Source: Corallococcus sp. AS-1-6 (GTDB lineage: Bacteria > Myxococcota > Myxococcia > Myxococcales > Myxococcaceae). Taken from it: 64,000 nucleotides of DNA. The DNA is taken from contig NZ_JAIQDE010000034.1 in assembly GCF_020037015.1 (NCBI RefSeq), positions 22,107 through 86,106 on the forward strand. The letters run 5' to 3'. This document shows positions 57,602 to 64,000 of this stretch, piece by piece; within the stretch, counting starts at the first letter, position 1, and each line of letters starts with the position of its first letter. A program made the position numbers and the translations under genes. The notes below the pieces were generated by a model that made no database searches, had not been told where the DNA came from, and was given only the letters and a program-made list of their open reading frames with translations.

Positions 57602-58522
57602 CTACTGCGCCGGGAAGAGGTTCTCCACGGAGAGGTAGCGCTCGCCGGTGTCGTAGCAGAAGGCGAGCACGCGGCTGCCGTCCGGCATCTCCGCCAGCTT
57701 CTGGTTCACCGCGGACAGCGAGGCGCCGGAGGACACGCCCACGAAGATGCCCTCCTCGCGCGCGGCGCGGCGGGCGAACTCGAAGGCGTCCTTCTCATCC
57801 ACCTGGATGGCGCCGTCGATGCTCTGCACGTGCAGGTTCTTCGGGATGAAGCCCGCGCCGATGCCCTGGATGGGGTGCGGGCCCGGCTGGCCGCCGCTGA
57901 TGACGGGGGACTTCACCGGCTCCACCGCGAACACCTTCAGCTTGGGCCACTTCGCCTTGAGGACCTCGGCGCACGCGGTGATGTGGCCGCCGGTGCCCAC
58001 GCCCGTGATGAGGTAGTCCAGCCCGTCCGGGAAGTCGTTGAGGATCTCCTGCGCGGTGGTGCGCTTGTGGATCTCGATGTTGGACTCGTTCTCGAACTGC
58101 TGGGGCATCCACGCGTTGGGCGTCTGCGCGACCAGCTCCTGGGCGCGGGCGATGGCGCCCTTCATGCCCTTGGCGCGCTCCGTCAGGTCAAACTGGGCGC
58201 CGTAGGCGGCGAGCACGCGGCGGCGCTCGATGCTCATGGACTCCGGCATCACCAGGATGAGCTTGTAGCCCTTCACCGCGGCCACCATGGCCAGGCCGAT
58301 GCCGGTGTTGCCGCTCGTCGGCTCGATGATGACGCTGCCTTCCTTGAGCAGGCCCTTCTTCTCCGCGTCTTCAACCATGGCCAGGCCGATGCGGTCCTTG
58401 ATGCTGCCGCCCGGGTTGGCGCGCTCCAGCTTCAGGTGCACCGTCACGCGCGACGGGTACAGCCGGTTGATGCGCACGTGCGGCGTGTTGCCAATGGTCT
58501 GCAGGATGTTGTCGACCTTCAT
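57602..58522 (-). CDS. cysK: Cysteine synthase A (O-acetylserine sulfhydrylase)
   Basis: 306-aa PLP enzyme joining O-acetylserine and sulfide to cysteine. Schiff-base lysine K42 in PGGSIKDR, the PTSGNTG loop at residues 68-74, [15 protein letters not shown] (phosphate loop) and the [12 protein letters not shown] segment are all present, with normal length. cysE starts upstream on the same strand, 44 bp before the cysK start, so the two form a cysteine operon. Confidence 0.95.
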   Translation of the reverse strand: MKVDNILQTIGNTPHVRINRLYPSRVTVHLKLERANPGGSIKDRIGLAMVEDAEKKGLLKEGSVIIEPTSGNTGIGLAMVAAVKGYKLILVMPESMSIERRRVLAAYGAQFDLTERAKGMKGAIARAQELVAQTPNAWMPQQFENESNIEIHKRTTAQEILNDFPDGLDYLITGVGTGGHITACAEVLKAKWPKLKVFAVEPVKSPVISGGQPGPHPIQGIGAGFIPKNLHVQSIDGAIQVDEKDAFEFARRAAREEGIFVGVSSGASLSAVNQKLAEMPDGSRVLAFCYDTGERYLSVENLFPAQ

Positions 58523-58566
58523 GGCGTCTCCTGTGAATGGGGAACGGGCACTGCGTGGGGAACGAC

Positions 58567-59412
58567 TCAGATGTGGTAGTCGAGGACGTCCAGGCCCTCT
58601 TCGCCGTGGCGCGCGCGCACCTCGCTGCGGCGGGTGACGACGGACTGGGCGGGCACGCTCTGCGTGAGCCACGCGTTGCCGGCGATGATGCTGCCCTTGC
58701 CCACCACCGTGCCGCCTCCGAGGATGGTGGCGTTCGCGTACACCACGACGTCGTCCTCGATGGTGGGGTGGCGCTTCCTGTCCGCCAGCGCCTTCTCCAC
58801 CATCAGCGCGCCCAGCGTGACGCCCTGGTAGAGCTTCACGTTGTCGCCAATCACCGTCGTCTCGCCGATGACCAGGCCCGTGCCGTGGTCGATGACGAAC
58901 CTGCGGCCGATGGTGGCGCCCGGGTGGATGTCCACGCCGGTGCGCTGGTGGGCGTACTCGGTGAGCAGGCGCGGCAGCAGGGGGAAGTTCAGCCGGTGCA
59001 GCGCGTTCGCCACGCGGTAGATGGCGATGGCGTAGAAGCCCGGGTAGGTGAGGACGACCTCGTCCACGCTGCGCGCGGCGGGGTCCGCCTCGAAGATGGC
59101 GCGCGCGTCCTGCTGGAGCCACTCATAGAGGTCCGGCAGCTTCGCCATGAAGCGCGAGGACATGCCCGCGTCCGTGACGGGGTAGTGCGGCGCGAGCAGG
59201 GACTGGATGCGCTGGAGGCTCGCCTCCACCGCGGTGACGTCCCGGCGCACGGCGGCGGCGTTGCACTCCAGCCGCTCCGCGAAGTGGGGGAAGAGCAGCC
59301 CCAGCACCTGCGAGACGAACTCCGGCGCGGCCTTGCGCACGTCCGGGGGGAAGCAGTGGCGCTGACGCGCCTCCAGCAGGGTGGCAACCAGTCGGGCGTT
59401 CGGATCGTCCAT
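58567..59412 (-). CDS. cysE: Serine O-acetyltransferase
   Basis: 281-aa CysE/EpsC-type transferase making O-acetylserine from serine and acetyl-CoA. The helical N-terminal part precedes the catalytic segment [17 protein letters not shown] and [19 protein letters not shown], then a left-handed beta-helix ([20 protein letters not shown]). The C-terminal stretch that contacts CysK in the enteric enzyme ends here in LDVLDYHI, and a terminal Ile fits the CysK-binding tail. It precedes cysK. Confidence 0.93.
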   Translation of the reverse strand: MDDPNARLVATLLEARQRHCFPPDVRKAAPEFVSQVLGLLFPHFAERLECNAAAVRRDVTAVEASLQRIQSLLAPHYPVTDAGMSSRFMAKLPDLYEWLQQDARAIFEADPAARSVDEVVLTYPGFYAIAIYRVANALHRLNFPLLPRLLTEYAHQRTGVDIHPGATIGRRFVIDHGTGLVIGETTVIGDNVKLYQGVTLGALMVEKALADRKRHPTIEDDVVVYANATILGGGTVVGKGSIIAGNAWLTQSVPAQSVVTRRSEVRARHGEEGLDVLDYHI

Positions 59413-59636
59413 GGGGCGTTGCGTCAGGATAGCGTGCCGTGCCGGCGTTTTCCTTGTTTCCGGCGTTCGAGCGGCAGATGGCGGAGGGGTTGGTCTTTTT
59501 CCGGCGTCCCGGGGCGTAGCGACCGGGTTCTGGACGTGGATGCCGCCGGAGGGAAAACGTCGCGGCCGTCTGGACGTTCAGGGGGCAGGGCGCTGTGCGG
59601 CTCGGCGGCGAGGGGCGGCGGGGATTACCCAGGGGG

Positions 59637-60485
59637 ATGCCTGAAGGTCACAGCATCCACCGGGTCGCCCGGGTCCACCGCCGCTGGCTGGTGGGGCGGC
59701 GTTTCACGGCCGATTCGCCGCAGGGCCGGGGCGAGGTGGCGCGGAGGCTGTCCGGGCGGACGTTGTTGAACGTGGACGCGCACGGCAAGCACCTGTTCCA
59801 CACGTTCGAGGGGGACGTGCGGCTGCACATCCACCTGGGGCTCTTCGGGCGCATCCGCCACTTCCGGCGGGACGCGCCGGAGCCGTCCACGGCGTGCCGG
59901 CTGCGGCTGGCTTCGGAAGGGGCGACGCTGCACCTGTCCGGCCCGTCCGCGTGCGAGCTGCTGTCGCTGGAGGAGGAGGCCGCGCTGCGCGCCAGGCTGG
60001 GGGAGGATCCGCTGCGCATGGATGCGTCACCGGACCGGGCGTATGCGCGGCTGACGCGGGGGCGCATGCCGCTGGCGCAGGCGCTCCTGGACCAGGGGCG
60101 CATCGCGGGCGTGGGGAACATCGTCCGGGCGGAGGCGCTGTTCGTCGCGGGGCTGCCGCCGCTGTTGCCCGCGTGCGAGCTGGAGCGCGATGCGTTCGAC
60201 CGGTTGTGGGCCGTGATGCGGGCGCTGCTCCAGGACGGCGTGCGGGACGGGCTCATCGTCACGCCGGGAGCGCCGCCGCTGCCGTCGCCCGGCCGCAAGC
60301 GGGCGGAGCGCTTCTGCGTGTACAGCCGCGCGGGCCTGCCGTGTCCTCGCTGCGGTGGGAAGGTGACGGGGCAGGTGCTGGCGGCACGCACGCTCTACTT
60401 CTGCGCTGCGTGCCAGGGCGTGGACCGCGTGCGGCGGTCGCGCCGTGGAGACGAGCGGACAGCCAGAGGCCCTGCTCCACGCTGA
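59637..60485 (+). CDS. Fpg/Nei-type DNA glycosylase-AP lyase
   Basis: 282-aa base-excision glycosylase that cuts oxidised bases. It begins MPEGHSI, with catalytic P2 and E3; after removal of Met1 the proline is the nucleophile. HGKHLFHTF and [11 protein letters not shown] follow, then the H2TH region [20 protein letters not shown] and a C-terminal zinc finger ([17 protein letters not shown]). The MPEGH start and short linker suggest the Nei group over Fpg. The start at 59637 is fixed by this N-terminus. Confidence 0.92.
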   Translation: MPEGHSIHRVARVHRRWLVGRRFTADSPQGRGEVARRLSGRTLLNVDAHGKHLFHTFEGDVRLHIHLGLFGRIRHFRRDAPEPSTACRLRLASEGATLHLSGPSACELLSLEEEAALRARLGEDPLRMDASPDRAYARLTRGRMPLAQALLDQGRIAGVGNIVRAEALFVAGLPPLLPACELERDAFDRLWAVMRALLQDGVRDGLIVTPGAPPLPSPGRKRAERFCVYSRAGLPCPRCGGKVTGQVLAARTLYFCAACQGVDRVRRSRRGDERTARGPAPR

Positions 60486-60523
60486 CGCTTGCCGTCCCGG
60501 GGCCCCCTGGGGACGATGCGGGG

Positions 60524-62167
60524 ATGACGACCGCCCTGTCCTATGCCCATGGCACCAGCACCACCCCGCTGCTGGGGGAGACCATCGGTCAGAACCTGCG
60601 CCGCACCGTCGAACGTTACGGCGACCGCGAGGCGCTGGTGGTGGCCTCGCAGAACTACCGCGTCACCTGGCGGCAGTTCTGGGACGCGACGACGGCGGTG
60701 GCCAAGGGGCTGCTGGCGCTGGGCATCCAGAAGGGGGACCGGGTGGGGCTCTGGTCGCCCAACCGCTTCGAGTGGACCGTGTCGCAGTACGCGCTCGCGC
60801 GCACGGGCGCCATCCTGGTCAACCTGAACCCCGCCTACCGCACGTCGGAGCTGGAGTACGCGCTCAACCAGGCGGGCGTGAGCGTGCTGCTCCTGGCGAA
60901 GGGCTTCCGGCAGACGGACTACACGCGGATGCTGGCGGAGGTGCGGCCCCGGTGCCCGGGCCTGCGCGAGGCGCTGGTGCTGGACTCGGATTGGGAGCGG
61001 CTGGTGGAGGGCGGCGCGAGCATTGGCGACGACGTGCTGGAGGCGCGCGAGCTGTCGCTCCAGTTCGATGACCCCATCAACATCCAGTACACGTCCGGCA
61101 CCACGGGCTTCCCGAAGGGCGCGACGCTGTCGCACCACAACGTGCTCAACAACGGCTTCTTCGTGGGCGAGGTGCTGCGCTACGGGCCGGAGGACCGCGT
61201 GTGCATCCCGGTGCCCTTCTACCACTGCTTCGGCATGGTGATGGGCAACCTGGCCTGCACGTCGCACGGCTCCGCCATGGTGATTCCGGGCGAGGCGTTC
61301 GACCCGCTGGCGGTGCTCCAGACGGTGCAGGCCGAGCGCTGCACGTCGCTCTACGGCGTGCCCACGATGTTCATCGCGGAGCTGGACCACCCGCGCTTCG
61401 GCGAGTTCGACCTGCGCAGCTTGCGCACCGGCATCATGGCGGGCTCGCCGTGTCCGGTGGAGGTGATGAAGCAGGTGCAGTCGCGGATGCACATGGGAGA
61501 GGTCACCATCTGCTACGGCATGACGGAGACGTCGCCCGTGTCCACGCAGAACCCGCTGGACGACACGCTGGAGAAGCGCGTGGCCACGGTGGGGCGCGTG
61601 CACCCGCACCTGGAGGTGAAGGTGGTGGATCCGGATTCCGGCGCGGTGGTGCCGCTGGGGCAGCCGGGGGAGCTGTGCACGCGGGGCTACAGCGTGATGC
61701 TCGGGTACTGGGACAACGCGGAGGCCACGGTGGCGGCCATCGACCGGGCGGGGTGGATGCACACCGGTGACCTGGCGACCATGGACGCGGAGGGCTACGT
61801 CAAGATTGTCGGCCGCATCAAGGACATGATCATCCGGGGCGGGGAGAACGTGTATCCGCGTGAGGTGGAGGAGTTCCTGCACACGCACCCGGAGATCTCC
61901 GAGGCGCAGGTCATCGGCGTGCCCAGCGTGAGGTACGGCGAGGAGGTGATGGCGTGGGTGCGCCTGAAGTCCGGTGCGGCGCTCACGGCGGAGACGCTGA
62001 CGGCCTTCTGCACCGGCCGCATCTCCACGTTCAAGATTCCCCGCCACTGGAAGTTCGTGGACAGCTTCCCGATGACCGTTACCGGCAAGGTGCAGAAGTT
62101 CCGCATGCGAGAGCTCTCCATCACCGAGCTGGGGCTCGGTGAGGTGGCCCGCATCAAGACCGCTTGA
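60524..62167 (+). CDS. AMP-forming acyl-CoA ligase (fatty-acid CoA synthetase-like)
   Basis: 547-aa adenylate-forming ligase. [12 protein letters not shown] at residues 189-200 is the P-loop, [14 protein letters not shown] and [11 protein letters not shown] follow, [22 protein letters not shown] is the hinge with the D-x6-G-x4-G/K-R/x-K/D pattern, and [15 protein letters not shown] holds the C-terminal catalytic lysine. Size fits fatty-acid or aromatic CoA ligases. It follows the glycosylase gene by 38 bp and ends overlapping a convergent TfoX-like gene by 14 bp. Confidence 0.92.
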   Translation: MTTALSYAHGTSTTPLLGETIGQNLRRTVERYGDREALVVASQNYRVTWRQFWDATTAVAKGLLALGIQKGDRVGLWSPNRFEWTVSQYALARTGAILVNLNPAYRTSELEYALNQAGVSVLLLAKGFRQTDYTRMLAEVRPRCPGLREALVLDSDWERLVEGGASIGDDVLEARELSLQFDDPINIQYTSGTTGFPKGATLSHHNVLNNGFFVGEVLRYGPEDRVCIPVPFYHCFGMVMGNLACTSHGSAMVIPGEAFDPLAVLQTVQAERCTSLYGVPTMFIAELDHPRFGEFDLRSLRTGIMAGSPCPVEVMKQVQSRMHMGEVTICYGMTETSPVSTQNPLDDTLEKRVATVGRVHPHLEVKVVDPDSGAVVPLGQPGELCTRGYSVMLGYWDNAEATVAAIDRAGWMHTGDLATMDAEGYVKIVGRIKDMIIRGGENVYPREVEEFLHTHPEISEAQVIGVPSVRYGEEVMAWVRLKSGAALTAETLTAFCTGRISTFKIPRHWKFVDSFPMTVTGKVQKFRMRELSITELGLGEVARIKTA

Positions 62168-62540
62168 CGGGCTTCTTCTTCGCGGCGGGCTTCTTCTTCG
62201 CGGCCTTCTTCATCGCGGCGCGGTTGGCGGCGTCCACGGCGCGGCGGGCCCAGGGCAGCAGCCGGCGGCTGTCGTCCTCGGCGTCCGCGGGGGGCGTCCA
62301 GTAGCTCATGGGCTGCTCCCGGCCCCGGCTCTGGTAGATGAAGGGCCGGCAGCCTTCGGCCTCGAAGTCGGGGCGGGTGACGTCGTCCGTCTTCAGGTAG
62401 AGCTGGCCCTGGAGGATGAGGCCGAACATCCGGCCACCGAAGTACAGGCCCCAGCCGCCGAACATCGACCGGGCGTGCACCGGGCCCAGGGGCCTCAGCA
62501 GTTCGATCGTGTACTCCATGAAGCTGTCCGAGCGGGGCAT
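62154..62540 (-). CDS. TfoX/Sxy-like N-terminal domain protein
   Basis: 128-aa protein with the TfoX N-terminal domain: [36 protein letters not shown] (quoted in parts) and [20 protein letters not shown], then [20 protein letters not shown]. The C-terminus is a Lys/Ala/Pro-rich tail that may bind nucleic acid. TfoX promotes competence gene expression in Gammaproteobacteria; the role elsewhere is unknown. Only the N-terminal domain is present. Confidence 0.85.
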   Translation of the reverse strand: MPRSDSFMEYTIELLRPLGPVHARSMFGGWGLYFGGRMFGLILQGQLYLKTDDVTRPDFEAEGCRPFIYQSRGREQPMSYWTPPADAEDDSRRLLPWARRAVDAANRAAMKKAAKKKPAAKKKPVKRS

Positions 62541-62598
62541 GGGGGAAGTCCTCCAGGCCGAGGACTCTAGCGACCCGGGCCTGTGGCGTGCGGGGGCA

Positions 62599-63168
62599 TT
62601 ACACCTCCGTGAAGTGCATGCCGGTGGCGCCGGTGGCCTCCAGCGCCGTCTTGATGTCCTCGGAGACGATCAGCGCGATGGACCAACCCCAGGTCCGGAA
62701 GACCCTGGCGTCCCCCACCTGGGCCTTGTCGATACGCATGCCGTACACGGAACGGTACTGACCGACCTTCTCAGGCCGTCCGTCCTGGGGCTCCCATCGC
62801 CGGGCCTCCTCCGACGCATGCTCATCAATGCAGCGGATGACTCGGGGGGTGATGAGGAGGACGTACTGGTCCGGGTGCTTGGGAATGGTGACGGGGACAA
62901 GCTGCACGTCGTCGGCGGCGCGTTCTGCCAGGAGCGTAGCGAGCTTGACGTGAATGACCGGGACCATGCTCAGCCCCGCCATGGAGAAGTCACGAGGCTT
63001 TCCGGGCTCCATGATGGGGATTCGAAGCGGCCCCGTGAGTTCGACGGGCCTCCCTGTCCTGAGCCGCCAGGCGTCGTCGACCTCCACGCCGTTCTTGTCG
63101 ACCGGATCATCCAGATACCAGTACCCCTCCTGGGGGTCGCCATGCAGTTCGAAGAAACGATGAGCCAT
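62599..63168 (-). CDS. Imm11-family immunity protein
   Basis: 189-aa protein of the Imm11 (MXAN_0049-type) immunity family: FFELHGDPQEGYWYLDDPVDKNG opens it (quoted in halves: FFELHGDPQEGYW, LDDPVDKNG), then FSMAGLSMVPVIHVKLATLLAE, VTIPKHPDQYVLLI and VFRTWGWSIALIVSEDIKTAL near the end. No signal peptide, so cytoplasmic protection is expected. It starts 10 bp after the toxin gene stop, the usual order of toxin then immunity. Confidence 0.85.
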   Translation of the reverse strand: MAHRFFELHGDPQEGYWYLDDPVDKNGVEVDDAWRLRTGRPVELTGPLRIPIMEPGKPRDFSMAGLSMVPVIHVKLATLLAERAADDVQLVPVTIPKHPDQYVLLITPRVIRCIDEHASEEARRWEPQDGRPEKVGQYRSVYGMRIDKAQVGDARVFRTWGWSIALIVSEDIKTALEATGATGMHFTEV

Positions 63169-63178
63169 GATGGTTGTC

Positions 63179-63961
63179 TCAACGCCCAGGGCGAGTGGTC
63201 AGCAGCTTGTTCAGAACAGTGCCTGGAGTGTTGGCTTCTTCAGCCAGTTCCTTGAGCGCGCTCGTCAGTGCATCGCGGCATTGGGCGACGGTTCTGCATT
63301 GTTCGGTGGCGTCCAGGAGGTGTCTCATCACACGTCGATGATACTCGGCGGGATGAGGCCCCCGGTGGCCCGGGACTTCGACGATGTTCTCCGGGTCCTT
63401 CAGTTCCATTCCGGCCTTCTTGAAGAGCTTCCGGAAAAGCGGGGTCCAGGGCCCGCCATTCTTCGCGGACTTCTCATTGCGGATGGTGGCCAGGTGGTGG
63501 CGCTGGGGCTTGCCGGGCCGCGATGACATGGCCACCGCGTTGGGTGCCAGCGCGAGGGTGAAGCCGTCAGCCGTCATGGCCACGGAGCGCACACCCGCGA
63601 GGGACATGAACTGGAGGCCCGCCTGAGTCTCCACCGCGACCGCGGCCTGGGCGGAGCCGGGCAGGGTGGGGGCCTTCATCGCGAGCCCCGCGGTGTTGCC
63701 AATCGCCGCCGTGGCCAGCATCACGAAGACGCGCGCGGCGTTCCTCCCCAGCACGCCTCCGTAGGCTTCGCCCGCGTCGCGCACCTGGAGGAAGGTGGTG
63801 GCCTGGTCCACGTGGCGCACCAGCGTCAGCCAGCCGTCGAGGAGGGTCCACACGGTGTCCACGCCCAGGTACGCAATCGCCGTGGCGGTGATGAGGGCGG
63901 CCAGGCCCTTGGAGACGGGCTCCGGAAAACCCATCTCAGCGCACCCCACGTATGCAGCCAT
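63179..63961 (-). CDS. Polymorphic toxin C-terminal part with AHH-type nuclease domain
   Basis: 260-aa frame. The N-terminal 100 residues are hydrophobic (LAALITATAIAYLGVDTVW, FVMLATAAIGNTAG), matching the transmembrane/translocation part of SitA5-like toxins. The C-terminal 110 residues fit the AHH nuclease: QRHHLATIRNEK, LFRKLFKKAGMELKDPENIV, PGHRGPHPAEYHRRVMRHLL. The lipoprotein signal usual for SitA toxins is missing. ATG 63961 lies 18 bp after an in-frame stop at 63980-63982, so this frame cannot extend further; ATG 63934 is another start. Either a truncated/frameshifted toxin or one starting here. Confidence 0.72.
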   Translation of the reverse strand: MAAYVGCAEMGFPEPVSKGLAALITATAIAYLGVDTVWTLLDGWLTLVRHVDQATTFLQVRDAGEAYGGVLGRNAARVFVMLATAAIGNTAGLAMKAPTLPGSAQAAVAVETQAGLQFMSLAGVRSVAMTADGFTLALAPNAVAMSSRPGKPQRHHLATIRNEKSAKNGGPWTPLFRKLFKKAGMELKDPENIVEVPGHRGPHPAEYHRRVMRHLLDATEQCRTVAQCRDALTSALKELAEEANTPGTVLNKLLTTRPGR

Positions 63962-64000
63962 CGTCGCGGGATTCGGTGATCATCACCCACCCGCTCCACC
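63936..64000 (-). CDS. Possible 3' end of an upstream frame
   Basis: In a different frame the last 65 bases read about 20 codons ending in ESRDDGCIRGVR and a stop at 63936-63938, right where the toxin's inner ATG (63934) begins. It may be the end of an upstream gene or the N-terminal part of the same toxin before a frameshift; the visible length is too short to decide. Confidence 0.2.
   Translation of the reverse strand, partial: WSGWVMITESRDDGCIRGVR

Overview
The window looks like a chromosomal stretch of a myxobacterium, most likely Corallococcus or Myxococcus. The evidence is very high GC throughout, many GTG starts, frequent 4-bp ATGA/GTGA overlaps, an internally cysteine-rich ferrochelatase of the Myxococcus type, an Imm11 (MXAN_0049-type) immunity gene beside an AHH-nuclease toxin, and an MxcI-like lipoprotein. 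No rRNA, tRNA, insertion sequence, prophage or CRISPR array was recognised.

Layout. 0-5.8 kb: trehalose/glycogen genes (treY end, treX), a TerC membrane protein, apaG and hemH. 5.8-10.3 kb: two lipoproteins, a Sua5-type tRNA-modification enzyme and an SRPBCC-SDR fusion. 10.4-14.9 kb: a four-gene GldA/F/G-like ABC export operon ending in a DUF4340-like protein. 14.9-18.5 kb: an unusual minus-strand operon, GvpA/J-like protein, sensor histidine kinase, CheY-like regulator, GvpF/L, in which gas-vesicle family proteins are linked to two-component signalling. 18.7-28.5 kb: metabolic and housekeeping genes (FAD-Rieske oxidoreductase, hemerythrin, AlkA-type glycosylase, formaldehyde-type alcohol dehydrogenase, GFA protein, AmpG-like permease, SIMPL protein, aminotransferase, Dps). 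28.6-29.7 kb: ahpC-ahpD with a near-perfect sigma54 promoter and an upstream palindromic element.

30.1-45.6 kb is an iron-acquisition island. A plus-strand uptake operon (MxcI-like lipoprotein, two small membrane proteins, PepSY-TM protein, TonB-dependent receptor) converges on a minus-strand biosynthetic operon in rhizobactin-like order (decarboxylase, IucA/IucC, acetyltransferase, N-hydroxylase, MFS exporter, second IucA/IucC), predicting a citrate-hydroxamate siderophore. A Fur-like box lies upstream of each operon. Next to it, at 45.6 kb, is a NorR-like sigma54 activator. The DNA in front of this activator carries the same pair of 16-bp half-sites as the DNA upstream of ahpC, so the activator very probably controls the distant ahpCD operon and itself.

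47-52.5 kb: a charged secreted protein, a large unknown protein, 5-oxoprolinase genes (pxpC and a pxpA-pxpB fusion) separated by three copies of a perfect palindrome, and a histidine phosphatase. 52.5-56.4 kb: an APH-type kinase plus acyl-CoA dehydrogenase module resembling LvaA/LvaC (ACAD11-type), a TetR regulator and a divergent outer-membrane protein with a palindromic operator between them. 56.4-62.5 kb: a class V aminotransferase, cysK, cysE, a Nei/Fpg glycosylase, an AMP-forming acyl-CoA ligase and a TfoX-like protein. The window ends in a polymorphic toxin-immunity pair whose toxin lacks the expected N-terminus.
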